This document shows positions 17,227 through 26,326 of a DNA stretch of 64,000 nt, piece by piece. The position numbers and the translations under genes were made by a program. Under the pieces are notes generated by a model. It had not been told where the DNA came from and did no database searches. It saw only the letters and a list, made by a program, of their open reading frames with translations. The DNA lies in contig NZ_JAATVU010000002.1 of the NCBI RefSeq assembly GCF_013184745.1, forward strand, positions 1 to 64,000, read 5' to 3'. The DNA is from Mangrovicoccus sp. HB161399 (lineage in GTDB: Bacteria > Pseudomonadota > Alphaproteobacteria > Rhodobacterales > Rhodobacteraceae). Positions within the stretch are counted from its first letter, which is position 1; each line of letters begins with the position of its first letter.

Positions 17227-18372
17227 TCAGCGGAACCGCAGGTTCCCCGGATGGAGCTCGCTCACCGAGCGGGCCCCCATCAGCCGCATGCCGCGCTCAA
17301 GCTCGGCCTTCATCAGGGTCAGCGCGCGCTCCACCCCCGGCTGGCCTGCCGCGGCCAGCGGATAGAGGTAGAAGCGGCCGCCGCCCACGGCCTTGGCTCC
17401 GAGGCTGAGCGCCTTCAGCACATGTGTACCGCGCTGGATGCCCGAGTCCATGATGACGTCGATGCGGTCTCCGACGGCATCGACAATTTCCTTCAGCTGG
17501 TCGAAGGGCGCGCGCGACCCGTCGAGCTGCCGGCCGCCATGGTTCGACAGTATGATGCCGGTGCAGCCGATCTCCACCGCGCGCTTGGCGTCCTCGACCG
17601 ACATGATGCCCTTCAGGCAGAACTGCCCGTCCCAGTCGCGCACCATCGCCGCCACGTCGTCCCAGGTCATCGACGGATCGAGCATCTCGGTGAAATAGCG
17701 GCCGATCGACAGCGTGTCGCCGCCCATGTCGATATGCGCGTCGAGCTGCGGCAGGCTGAATTTCTCGTGGGTGACGTAGTTGATCCCCCAGGCGGGCTTC
17801 ATCGCGAATTGCGCCATGCCGCCCAGCGTCAGCTTGAAGGGGATCGAAAACCCGGTGCGCAGGTCGCGTTCCCGGTTGCCGCCGGTGATCGAGTCGACCG
17901 TCAGCATCATGACGTCGATGCCCGACTCCTTGGCGGTCTGCATCATCGCCTTGTTCAGGCCGCGGTCCTTGTGGAAGTAGAACTGGTAGCATTGCGGCGT
18001 TCCGTACTGCTTGCGCAGCTCGGCCATGCTGGTCGTGCCCAGCGACGAGACCCCGAACATGGTGCCGAATTTCGACGCCGCCGCCGCCACCGCGCGCTCG
18101 CCGTCGTGGTGGAACAGCCGCTGCAGCGCGGTCGGCGAACAGTAGATCGGCAGGGCCAGCTTCTGCCCCATCACCGTCACCGACAGGTCGATGTCCTCGA
18201 CCCCGGTCAGCACCGAGGGGACCAGGTCGCAGGCCTCGAAGCTTTCGGAATTGCGCCGGTAGGTGACCTCGTCATCCGCCGCGCCGTCGATGTAGTTGAA
18301 GATCGGCCCCGGCAGGCGCTTCTTCGCCAGCCGCCGGAAGTCGTGGAAATTGTGGCAATCGCTCAGACGCAT
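17227..18372 (-). CDS. lldD: FMN-dependent alpha-hydroxy-acid dehydrogenase (LldD-like)
   Basis: A 381-residue (beta/alpha)8 flavoenzyme that oxidises L-lactate or a related 2-hydroxy acid, usually passing electrons to the quinone pool at the membrane. The catalytic region SNHGGRQLDGSRAP (His and Arg), the FMN phosphate loop DSGIQRGTHVLKAL and VGGGRFYLYPLAAAG are intact; the N-terminus has FNYIDGAADDE. Length fits LldD. The exact substrate is not certain because glycolate- and mandelate-oxidising relatives share these motifs. An inverted repeat about 85 bp upstream may be its operator. Confidence 0.88.
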   Translation of the reverse strand: MRLSDCHNFHDFRRLAKKRLPGPIFNYIDGAADDEVTYRRNSESFEACDLVPSVLTGVEDIDLSVTVMGQKLALPIYCSPTALQRLFHHDGERAVAAAASKFGTMFGVSSLGTTSMAELRKQYGTPQCYQFYFHKDRGLNKAMMQTAKESGIDVMMLTVDSITGGNRERDLRTGFSIPFKLTLGGMAQFAMKPAWGINYVTHEKFSLPQLDAHIDMGGDTLSIGRYFTEMLDPSMTWDDVAAMVRDWDGQFCLKGIMSVEDAKRAVEIGCTGIILSNHGGRQLDGSRAPFDQLKEIVDAVGDRIDVIMDSGIQRGTHVLKALSLGAKAVGGGRFYLYPLAAAGQPGVERALTLMKAELERGMRLMGARSVSELHPGNLRFR

Positions 18373-18453
18373 GGGCTCCTCCCGCCCCGCAGGGCTCCTG
18401 TCCGGTTCTCCTTCGGAGGGGTAGACTCATTTTCCCCATCTGGTCAATCATTC

Positions 18454-18470
18454 TTGCCAATTCGTGGCAA
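18454..18470. promoter_or_regulatory. Inverted repeat TTGCCA-N5-TGGCAA upstream of lldD
   Basis: A perfect 6-5-6 palindrome 82-98 bp upstream of the leftward dehydrogenase start. A second, imperfect GGCAA motif lies just beyond at 18489. Its position and symmetry fit an operator for a dimeric regulator, but no regulator gene is adjacent and the matching protein is unknown. Confidence 0.4.
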
Positions 18471-18576
18471 TATGCGCATCCCGCCGATCCCGGCAATTTG
18501 TGGAAAATTCCAACCTTAACATCCTGTTAGAACTTCCGGACCTGTCTGCCCTCCTCGGTGCAGAAACAGGCACGCC

Positions 18577-19775
18577 ATGGCAACCACCACCACCACGGTG
18601 ACCACCTGCTCCTGGAGCACCATCACCATGGTCGGCGGCGCCGCTCCGGCCGTGGGCGAATCCTTCCGCTTCGACCCGGACCATTCGACCTCGTCCGACG
18701 GCTGGACCGCGGCGCTGACCGACGACGATGCGCGGGCCGACGGCTCGCCCTCGGCCCAGCTCGACGGCAGCCAGACCGCGGTCGCGACGGATGCCACCGG
18801 CGCCACGGTCAGTTCGGGCGCGTCGCGGCTGGGCAGGCATGCGGTGGTCACCGACGGCGCCGGCACGACGATCAACTTTACGAGCTGATCGTGGACGGCT
18901 CGGTGGTCGGCCATGTCGCCCATGCCCCGATCGAGCCGGGCGTGACCTACCACATCTCTTCCTATTCCGAGACGACCACCGGCCCTTTCTACAGCTCGCT
19001 GGCCACCACCGACTACGAACAGTCCGCCGGCAACGCGATCTCGGGCGGCGCCTATGCCGACGACATCCGCACCGGCGACGGCGCGGACTCGATCGACGCC
19101 GGCGCAAGCGACGACGTGGTGGTGGGCGGGGCGGGCAACGAAACGGTCAGCCTCGGCGCGGGAAATGACAGCTTCGGCAGCACGGCCGACCTCGAAGACG
19201 GCGACGACGTGGTCCATGGCGGCGACGGCGACGACTGGATCCATGGCGGCAACGGCGACGACTGGATCCATGGCGGCAACGGCCATGACACGCTGATCGG
19301 CGGCGCGGGCACAGACTACCTCTACGGCGGCGAAGGCTCGGACATCTTCCAGATCGTCGACCATCACGACATCACCAATGTCCATGGCGGCACGTCCAGC
19401 TGGGATGCCGACACGATGTGGTTCTCGACCTACACGTCGAGCCTGGGCATCACCGTCACCTTCGCCGACAATACCGGCGGCAGCTATGCCTTCCAGTGCA
19501 CCGCCGCCTCGGGCAGCTTCACCGAGATCGAGGCGGTCGGCGGCACCAGCTACGGCGACACGATCGACGCCTCCGCCTCGGCGCTGAACGTCACGCTCTG
19601 GGGCGTCGGCGGCGACGACCTGATCAAGGGCGGCAAGGGCCACAGGAAGCGGCACGGTCATGCAAGCCTCTTCGGGTGGAAATGCGGTTCCTTCCGAAAT
19701 GGCCCGCCAGGCGGCCCACATCCGCGCTGGCGGCGCGCGCCGGAACCGCTTGGCAGGGGACCGCGCCCGCGCTAA
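18577..19775 (+). pseudogene. RTX/Hint-type secreted protein gene, frameshifted and truncated
   Basis: Residues from ATG 18577 match the N-terminal domain found in Rhodobacterales Hint/RTX proteins (SFRFDPDHSTSSD). The frame stops at 18886-18888, but the adjacent frame continues the same protein (YELIVDGSVVGHVA), so one base is missing near 18877 in AACTTTACG. Calcium-binding GGxGxD repeats follow at about 19060-19350. After about 19640 family similarity ends and a basic unrelated tail runs to a stop at 19775, so any C-terminal Hint domain is gone. Such proteins are exported by type I systems. This copy is presumably dead unless the frameshift is a sequencing error. Confidence 0.65.
19227..19280 (+). 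repeat. 27-bp perfect tandem repeat (RTX nonapeptides)
   Basis: Two exact adjacent copies of a 27-bp unit (19227-19253 and 19254-19280) encode repeated GDDWIHGGN, the calcium-binding RTX nonapeptide. Nucleotide identity, not just protein similarity, suggests recent duplication by slippage. Confidence 0.85.
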
Positions 19776-19783
19776 GGGAGGCC

Positions 19784-20554
19784 ATGCTCTCCTACCAGCA
19801 CGCCTATCACGCCGGAAACGCGGCCGATGTCCACAAGCACGCGCTGCTTGCCGTGGCGCTCGACTACATGGGGCGCAAGCCGAAGCCGATGACCTACATG
19901 GAAACCCATGCCGGGCGCGCGCTCTACGATCTGGGCGGGCCGGAGGCGGCCAAGACCGGCGAGGCCGCGGCAGGCATCCGCAAGATGGAAAGCTGGTTCC
20001 CGGAGGACCACCCCTACGCCCAGGCGCTCGACGCGGCGCGGCAGCTGGGCGGCCCGGAGGCCTATCCCGGCTCGCCGATCGTCGCGGCCACGCATCTGCG
20101 CGACACCGACCGGCTGATCCTGGCGGAGAAGCACCCGCAGGAGGTCGCCGCGCTGAGGCAGGCGATCAGCTGGGCCGAGATCCACGCCGCCGACGGCCCG
20201 CAGCTGGCGCTGTCGCTGACCCCGCCCGAACCGCGGCGCGGGATGATGCTGATCGACCCGTCCTACGAGGTGAAGACCGAATGGACCGCGATCCCCGAAC
20301 TGGTCGCCAAGGTCCGGCGCAAATGGCCGGTCGGGGTGATCCTGCTTTGGTATCCGCTGCTGGCCTCCGGCGCCCATCAGCCGCTTGCCGAAAGGCTGGC
20401 GGCGATGGAAGGCGACGCGGTGCTCAGCGAGGTCCGCTTCCCGCCCGCGCGCCCCGGCCACGGCATGGTCGGCAGCGGGCTATGGGCCGCCAATGCGCCC
20501 TGGGGATGGGACGATGCGGCAAGGGCGCTGGAAGCGCGCTTCGCCGCCCTGTGA
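19784..20554 (+). CDS. rlmJ: 23S rRNA (adenine2030-N6)-methyltransferase
   Basis: A 256-residue S-adenosylmethionine-dependent enzyme that methylates A2030 of 23S rRNA. Signatures are the N-terminal YQHAYHAGNAADVHKHALL, the SAM-binding region YMETHAGRALYDL, and the catalytic DPSYEVKTEW motif (a DPPY variant). The C-terminal GSGLWAANAPW is also typical. ATG 19784 is preceded by GGGAG. It is convergent with the YjbF gene, 10 bp apart. Confidence 0.93.
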   Translation: MLSYQHAYHAGNAADVHKHALLAVALDYMGRKPKPMTYMETHAGRALYDLGGPEAAKTGEAAAGIRKMESWFPEDHPYAQALDAARQLGGPEAYPGSPIVAATHLRDTDRLILAEKHPQEVAALRQAISWAEIHAADGPQLALSLTPPEPRRGMMLIDPSYEVKTEWTAIPELVAKVRRKWPVGVILLWYPLLASGAHQPLAERLAAMEGDAVLSEVRFPPARPGHGMVGSGLWAANAPWGWDDAARALEARFAAL

Positions 20555-20564
20555 TGCCGGCGCC

Positions 20565-21245
20565 TCAGCGGTAGAGGCGCCGGATCTCCACGTAGCCGGC
20601 CATTTCGCTGATCCACTGGCGGCTGTCCCAGACGATGCCGTCCGCGCCCACCCAGTAGATGTTGGTGAAATCCCGGCCGCTTTCCATCGCGTAGCAGCTT
20701 TCGCGCATCCGCGTCGCGGAATGGCGGACCTGCAGCACCACGCGGTCCTCGGGCCCTTCGTTGACCAGCTCGCAGAAGAACCGGTCCTTCAGGATGCTCT
20801 CGTCCCCGGCAATGAAGCGCAGGTCGCGGGCATAGCGTGCCGTTGCGCGCCGCGGCAGCGCATCCGCCAGCCCCTTGGTCGTGGCGGTCAGCAAATCCGG
20901 CCCGAGGCCGCGCGTCGAGAACAGCGCGCCGTTCTTCAGCGTGAAGGTGACGCCGTTCAGCGTGATCCAGGTCACCGCATTGCCGTTGTTGCCGAAGACG
21001 ATGGCCGTCGCCTGGTCGCCGGTCACTTCCATGTCGACCATGATCAGCGGCACGGCCGCCGCCTCCACCTGGGCGCGGGTGACCACCGGCCCCTCGCGCG
21101 GCGGCGGCGGGAAGATGGCCGCGCCGATCGTCTGCAGCGAGCCGCTGATGATCGAGTTGATGGAGGTATCCACCGGCGCGTTCCCGCAGGCCGCGAGGAG
21201 CGACGCCGCAAGAACCGCCGCAAGTCCGAGCTTCCGCGTCTTCAT
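20565..21245 (-). CDS. yjbF: YjbF-family lipoprotein (exopolysaccharide)
   Basis: A 226-residue lipoprotein with a signal peptide and lipobox LLAAC, so Cys20 is the lipidated residue. The body matches YjbF/GfcB, a periplasmic or outer-membrane lipoprotein encoded with YjbH in exopolysaccharide clusters. ATG 21245 overlaps the YjbH stop by 4 bp, so the two are coupled. Exact biochemical role is unknown; relatives affect secreted polysaccharide. Confidence 0.85.
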   Translation of the reverse strand: MKTRKLGLAAVLAASLLAACGNAPVDTSINSIISGSLQTIGAAIFPPPPREGPVVTRAQVEAAAVPLIMVDMEVTGDQATAIVFGNNGNAVTWITLNGVTFTLKNGALFSTRGLGPDLLTATTKGLADALPRRATARYARDLRFIAGDESILKDRFFCELVNEGPEDRVVLQVRHSATRMRESCYAMESGRDFTNIYWVGADGIVWDSRQWISEMAGYVEIRRLYR

Positions 21246-23389
21246 CGCCAGAACCGTCCCCACTGATCTTCGATCCGATCCTGCCGCCCCGGCTCGACCA
21301 GGCCATAGAGGCGGCCGTTGACGTTCAGGCGGGCGCCGCCGTCGCGCTGCAGCGGGCGCATGGTGAATTGCGGCACCGCCGTCGAGGACCGGCCGCTGAA
21401 CCAGCCCAGCGGGATCGTCAGCGTGATGCCCTTGTCGAACGAGCCTTCGCCGTAATCCGAGGCGGAGACGTCCGTGAAGGTGGCGAAGGCGCCGACCTTC
21501 CAGCCGTTGGCATAGACCCGCTCCAGCTTCAGCGTGGCGCCGTCGTCGCCGGCCAGGTAGCGGCCGACATCGACCTCTGCCAGGTAGTCGTCGTAGCGGT
21601 AGTAGACCGAGCCGTGCCCGGTCACCACGTCGTAATCCTGCAGGCCGAAGCCGCCGTCATAGTCGCGCTGCTTGACGTAGTTGAGTTCCGCGCCGAAGGC
21701 GAAGGGCGTGTCATAGGGCGCCCAGAGCATCTCCGACGAGACGCCGGCAAACATCTGCTCGAGATAGCCCGCCGTCATCCGGCCGTAGAGGTTCTGCCCG
21801 GGCCGGAAGTAATAGGCCGCCTGCAGCGTCTCGATCCCCGGATCGCCCTCTGAATCGTAGAGCGGGAAATCCGAGCGGACATGCGGCAGCACGCTGTCGG
21901 ACTCGCGCGAGTTCTGGTCGAGATTGCCCACAACCTTCTTGGTCACCGAGCCCGACACGATCAGCCCCTTGGCCAGTTCGCTTCCCGCGCCGAGGCGCAG
22001 GCCCAGATCCGCGCGGAACGGGTTGTCAGGGTCGAACAGGCTGGTGCGCATGTAGGGCTCCAGCAGCCACTGGAAGCGCGGGTAAAAGCCGAACGCCTCG
22101 TCGGCGCGCGCCATCGGCGCCGGCGTGCCGGTGACCGCGGCCGCGGCCGCGGCCAGCATGCGCTCCGTCCCGTCGGGAGCGACCTCGTAGCGTTCCAGGT
22201 CGGTGCGCCGGAAGGTGAAGGCCGGAAGCGCCATTCCCGCCGTCATCGGCACGATGGTGAAGACCTCCACCGACGGCGGCAGCACGGTCGCCATCAGCCG
22301 CGCCGCCCGGCCCAGGGCCTGGGGCTCGGCGCCGTAGCCGGAATTGCGCAGGTAGAGCGTGGCATGGGTGCCGTCGATCTTCAGCCCTTCCATCTCCAGC
22401 CGCTCGAGCAGCAGCACCTCGCCGAGGCGGGCCTCGACGGCCTGGCGGCCGGCCTCGCTTTCGCTCCAGGCGGTGGAATAGGCTTCCGGGGCGGCCGCGC
22501 GCGACGGGCGCGGCGTGATCGGGAAAGGCGCGCCGTCCAGAGAGCCGCCGGTCGGCGGCCGGTCCGGGTTGAAGTTGAAGGCCAGCGAAACGCCCAATTG
22601 CGAGCCGTACATGTAGTAGCCCGAGATCTCGGTGCCGCCCTTGGTCTGGTAGGTCGCACCGAAGTTCAGGGGCGAGTCGCGGTCGAAAATCCCCAGCGAT
22701 TCCGATTCCAGCGTGTAGTGGTCGCTGGAATATTCCGCCTTCAGCACGAGGTTGTCGCGGACCTGCCACTCGATCGAGCCGAAGGCGCCGATCTCGCCGC
22801 GGAACAGCGTGTCGAAATTGGCTTCGCCGCCCTCAGCCACATCATCCGGGGTGAGCGCGGGCCGCTCGCCGAAGCCCGTCAGCACCGAATTGCCCGCCAG
22901 CCGTCCCCAGCCCGCCCCTGCCGAGACGCGGATGCCGGTGCCCACATGCTTGGAGGCAACGACGTATTCCGCGCCGTAGATGCCGGTGCCGATGAAGTCC
23001 TGCAGGCCGATCGTTACCGCCGGGACCAGCCCGCTTTCCTCGATCGCAGTGAAGCGCAGGTCGAAGCTGCGGTCGTAGTAGGTGCTGAAGCCCGCGGAGT
23101 CGAAATCCTGGATCTCGGTGTAGCGGAACCCGCCGTACAGCCGGGGATGGACCTGCGCGCCGAACTGGTAGCGGGTCATTCCGGCGAAATTCGAAATGGT
23201 GAAGGACAGTTCGCCGTCCGGCTTGGAGAAGGCGTTCGGCATTTCGATCGCGCCGGGCACGTTGTACATGCTCATGGTGGGCCAGTCGGACGGCCGGAAT
23301 TCCTGTGCAGCGGCCGTGCTGGCCAGGAGTAAGGAAAGAACCGGACCTCCGGCCCGGAGCCCTGTTCTGAACGCAGCCTTGCCGTTCAC
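21242..23389 (-). CDS. yjbH: YjbH-family outer-membrane exopolysaccharide protein
   Basis: A 715-residue exported protein with a signal peptide ending at about residue 28 (ASTAAAQ). The first third has the YjbH pattern of beta-strand-rich sequence beginning PSDWPTMSMYNVPGAIEMP, and the C-terminal half continues as predicted beta barrel. In other bacteria YjbH acts with YjbEFG in exopolysaccharide export or modification at the outer membrane. It is transcribed before yjbF and downstream of the CapD-like gene on the same strand, consistent with one polysaccharide locus. Confidence 0.87.
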   Translation of the reverse strand: MNGKAAFRTGLRAGGPVLSLLLASTAAAQEFRPSDWPTMSMYNVPGAIEMPNAFSKPDGELSFTISNFAGMTRYQFGAQVHPRLYGGFRYTEIQDFDSAGFSTYYDRSFDLRFTAIEESGLVPAVTIGLQDFIGTGIYGAEYVVASKHVGTGIRVSAGAGWGRLAGNSVLTGFGERPALTPDDVAEGGEANFDTLFRGEIGAFGSIEWQVRDNLVLKAEYSSDHYTLESESLGIFDRDSPLNFGATYQTKGGTEISGYYMYGSQLGVSLAFNFNPDRPPTGGSLDGAPFPITPRPSRAAAPEAYSTAWSESEAGRQAVEARLGEVLLLERLEMEGLKIDGTHATLYLRNSGYGAEPQALGRAARLMATVLPPSVEVFTIVPMTAGMALPAFTFRRTDLERYEVAPDGTERMLAAAAAAVTGTPAPMARADEAFGFYPRFQWLLEPYMRTSLFDPDNPFRADLGLRLGAGSELAKGLIVSGSVTKKVVGNLDQNSRESDSVLPHVRSDFPLYDSEGDPGIETLQAAYYFRPGQNLYGRMTAGYLEQMFAGVSSEMLWAPYDTPFAFGAELNYVKQRDYDGGFGLQDYDVVTGHGSVYYRYDDYLAEVDVGRYLAGDDGATLKLERVYANGWKVGAFATFTDVSASDYGEGSFDKGITLTIPLGWFSGRSSTAVPQFTMRPLQRDGGARLNVNGRLYGLVEPGRQDRIEDQWGRFWR

Positions 23390-23525
23390 GATCTACCTAC
23401 CTCAAACATCTTGCCCGACTGTCGACCGAAGGGAAACGCACTGCAACATCCGCCATCCGTCCCGTCGGAGCCCATTTCGGCTTGTGCCATTTTTCACACG
23501 CTTCGCGTGCAGCCTGCCGATGCCG

Positions 23526-25409
23526 TCAGGCCTGCCGCTGGCTGTTGTCGGCCATCGCGCCCTCGACCCAGCGGGCCAGCACCGCGCGGGCGGCGCCAGT
23601 GTCGTTGTCCTCGATCGCCTCGCGCAGGTCGCGCAGGAAGGTGGCAACCTCGATCTCCGACAGGCTGGATTCGCGCGCGCGGGTGATCTTGGGATGCTTC
23701 GTCGTCATCCTTCCGTCGCCGATCAGCAGCTCCTCGTGCATCTTCTCGCCCGGACGGAGCCCGGTGACGCTTATCTCGATGTCGCCCTCGGGATGCTCGG
23801 CATCGCGCACGGTGTAGCCCGCCGCCTCGATCATCTGGCGCGCGAGGTCGATGATCGCCACCGGCTTGCCCATGTCCAGCACGAAGACATCCCCGCCCGA
23901 GGTCAGCGCGCTGGAAATCAGCAGGAGCCGCGCCGCCTCGTCGATGGTCATGAAATAGCGCGTCACGGACTCGTGGGTCAGCGTCACCGGTCCGCCATTG
24001 GCGATCTGGTCCTGGAAAAGCGGGATCACCGACCCGGACGAGCCCAGCACGTTGCCGAACCGCACCATGGAGAAAAGCGGTCCCGGCCGGGTGGCCATGT
24101 CCTGGATGATCAGTTCCGACAGCCGCTTGGAGGCGCCCATGACATTGGTCGGCCGCACCGCCTTGTCGGACGAGACGAGAATGAACCGCTCCACCCCGCT
24201 GTCGCGCGCGGCATCGGCCAGCGCCTTGGTGCCCAGCACGTTGTTCCGCAGCCCGGCGATCGGGTTGGTTTCGACCAGCGGCACATGCTTGTAGGCGGCC
24301 GCATGCAGCAGGATCTGCACGCCCTCACGCGCCATGACCGTCCGGCACAGCGTCTCGTCGGTGACCGAGCCGAGCACCGGGACCAGTTCCACGTCGGTGA
24401 ACAGGCCGCGCAGTTCCAGGTCGATGCTGTAGAGCGCCAGCTCGCTTGCCTCGAACATGACCAGCCGCTTGGGCGCCAGCGCCAGCAGCTGGCGGCAAAG
24501 CTCGGAGCCGATGGAACCGCCCGCCCCGGTCACCATGACGGTGCGGTTGCGGAAGGTGCCGCGGGCCAGCGACATGTCGCTCTGGAAGGACTTGCGCTGG
24601 AGGAAATCGGCCGGGCTGACCGGAGCCAGCTTCGACGGCAGCGGCTCCTCGCCGGTCAGCTGCGCGAAGGAGGGAAGCGCCTGCACGTCGACGCCGAGCG
24701 GGACCAGCTGGTGGTGGATGCGCGACCGCTTCACCGCCGACAGCGACGGCATGGCGAGCAGCACCTTGGAAACGCTCTTTTCCGAAACGATGCGGGGCAG
24801 TTCGATCGGCGCCCAGACCGGCAGGCCGGAGACGAAGACGCGGTGCAGCGCCGGGTTGTCGTCGACGAAGCCGACCGGAACCACGAAGGCGTCATGGCGC
24901 AGGGCGTTGGCCAGCTGGATGCCCGTGCGCCCGGCGCCGTAGATCAGCACAGCGCTGCGCGGATGGCGGCGGCTGAGGATGCTGAGCAGCACGAAGCGCA
25001 GAAGCACCCGGGACCCGACCACGCCGATGAACAGAATGAGCCCGAAATTGAGGAAGGTCGACCAGGGCAGCGCGTGGTCCACCATCCCGTTGAGCGAGGC
25101 GCCGACCACCGAGACCAGCACGGCGTAGGCAAAGGCCAGATGGACGCCGTTGGCCTCGAACCCGTTCAGCCGGATCCGCGGCAGGCCGAGGAACAGCGAC
25201 ACCATCGCGGCGAAAACCATCAGCGCGATGGCGATCGACCAGTTTTCGAGGAAGGCGACCGAAGGATCTGCGGCCCCGCCCCGGAAGAAATTCGCCAGCA
25301 GCAGCGCTGCCGGAACGATGCAGACGTCGAAACCAACGAGAATCCACCGCTTCTGCATCATGGTCAGCGAACTGACCAACCCGTAAATGCTCTGATCTTC
25401 GCGGTCCAC
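23526..25409 (-). CDS. CapD/WbpM-like nucleotide-sugar dehydratase/epimerase
   Basis: A 627-residue inner-membrane enzyme of the usual length for the FlaA1/CapD/WbpM long form. Four hydrophobic helices occupy about residues 20-125. A CoA-binding-like Rossmann domain follows (IYGAGRTGIQLA near residue 150). The catalytic SDR domain starts at VTGAGGSIGSELCRQL near residue 290 and includes AAAYKHVPLVE. It would make a UDP-deoxy-4-keto sugar for polysaccharide priming. The start is GTG 25409 with GGAAGG at 6 bases. The 290 bp upstream are AT-richer and probably hold its promoter. Confidence 0.9.
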   Translation of the reverse strand: MDREDQSIYGLVSSLTMMQKRWILVGFDVCIVPAALLLANFFRGGAADPSVAFLENWSIAIALMVFAAMVSLFLGLPRIRLNGFEANGVHLAFAYAVLVSVVGASLNGMVDHALPWSTFLNFGLILFIGVVGSRVLLRFVLLSILSRRHPRSAVLIYGAGRTGIQLANALRHDAFVVPVGFVDDNPALHRVFVSGLPVWAPIELPRIVSEKSVSKVLLAMPSLSAVKRSRIHHQLVPLGVDVQALPSFAQLTGEEPLPSKLAPVSPADFLQRKSFQSDMSLARGTFRNRTVMVTGAGGSIGSELCRQLLALAPKRLVMFEASELALYSIDLELRGLFTDVELVPVLGSVTDETLCRTVMAREGVQILLHAAAYKHVPLVETNPIAGLRNNVLGTKALADAARDSGVERFILVSSDKAVRPTNVMGASKRLSELIIQDMATRPGPLFSMVRFGNVLGSSGSVIPLFQDQIANGGPVTLTHESVTRYFMTIDEAARLLLISSALTSGGDVFVLDMGKPVAIIDLARQMIEAAGYTVRDAEHPEGDIEISVTGLRPGEKMHEELLIGDGRMTTKHPKITRARESSLSEIEVATFLRDLREAIEDNDTGAARAVLARWVEGAMADNSQRQA

Positions 25410-25699
25410 TCTAGCCTTCCATCACCTGCAACAAGCTCTTCCCGGCTTTCTCCCGGGGAAACAACAGATATCGACTGTCAAATCAATGGAACAAAGTTGC
25501 TTAAGATCGGGTAGTCAGCCCTGATCACCGCCACAGTTCGTCGCATCCTTTCCAAACAATCGCGCGGGAGACCTTCCCTGCCGCTCCGCGGGCACCTCGC
25601 GCCCGCCCTCCCGCCAGCTCATTAAGATTTTACCAATCAAGTCAGCATTCCGCACTTGTATTCTGCGCCGCAGAAATGCCGTGCGGGAAAATTGCATAG
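25410..25699. other. Intergenic spacer between polysaccharide genes
   Basis: About 290 bp between two leftward genes, noticeably more AT-rich than the surroundings. It probably carries the promoter of the CapD-like gene; a TTGACA occurs on the minus strand near 25475 but no convincing -10 follows at 16-18 bp. I see no gene and no clear terminator. Confidence 0.4.
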
Positions 25700-26326
25700 C
25701 TAGGTTGATTTCAGCCGAAAGCCGGGAAGCACTGCACAAAAAGTTTGCATAAGTATAAGAAAGTCCAGGCAGATCGACCGGTTTTTCCTGTAGATCAGGT
25801 CGATCCGGGCCTTCCGCGGCACGCAGCGGCGGCGATAGACACGGTCGGTTTCCTCGGCGCTGGCGCAATCAGCAAGAAGCCGTCCCTCGTGCCGGTGGAA
25901 ATGCAGCGTTGCGAGCCCGGTGATTCCCGGGCGGCAGGCCAGCACCTCCCGGTAAAGTTCCGGCGCGGCTTCGACATAGCGCCGGAGCGGCGGGCGCGGA
26001 CCGACAAAACTGAGATCGCCGCGCAGCACGTTCCAGATCTGCGGCAGCTCGTCGAGCCGGACGGCGCGCAGCCAGCGGCCGGTCCGGGTGATCTGGTCCG
26101 CCTTGTCGCCGCCGGTCACGCCGCCCCGCTTCGGGTCGACAGTCATGGTGCGGAACTTGACCAGCGTGAAGCCTTCCTCGGCGGTCTTCATCCGCTCCGA
26201 CAGGTAGAAGACCGGCCGGCCGTCGATCAGCAGCACAAGCACGGAGATCACCGCCAGAACCGGAAGGACCGGCACCAGCAGCAAGACGCAGATGGCGAGA
26301 TCGAGAAGCCGCTTTTGCGGGGTCAC
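25700..26326 (-). CDS. Bacterial sugar transferase (priming glycosyl-1-phosphate transferase)
   Basis: A 208-residue membrane enzyme that transfers a sugar-1-phosphate to undecaprenyl phosphate to start polysaccharide repeat synthesis. One N-terminal helix (about residues 8-34) is followed by VKFRTMTVD, the RLDELPQIWNVLRGD motif and FVGPRPPL, all conserved in PssY/WbaP-type enzymes. The start is GTG 26326, overlapping the stop of the epimerase gene as GTGA. It ends the leftward polysaccharide run. Confidence 0.9.
   Translation of the reverse strand: MTPQKRLLDLAICVLLLVPVLPVLAVISVLVLLIDGRPVFYLSERMKTAEEGFTLVKFRTMTVDPKRGGVTGGDKADQITRTGRWLRAVRLDELPQIWNVLRGDLSFVGPRPPLRRYVEAAPELYREVLACRPGITGLATLHFHRHEGRLLADCASAEETDRVYRRRCVPRKARIDLIYRKNRSICLDFLILMQTFCAVLPGFRLKST

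Noticed and set aside
17137-18519. Long plus-strand open frame opposite the lactate dehydrogenase-like gene
   Set aside because: It is the antisense of a clear FMN enzyme with all catalytic motifs; its own translation is His/Arg/Gln-rich noise.
19060-19350. Tandem GGCGACGAC repeats considered as a satellite or CRISPR-like array
   Set aside because: They encode RTX calcium-binding nonapeptides in frame with a known protein type.
25515-25868. A 117-codon minus-strand frame overlapping the sugar transferase end
   Set aside because: Its C-terminal part overlaps real sugar transferase coding sequence, and the rest lies in the AT-rich spacer with no ribosome-binding site or similarity.
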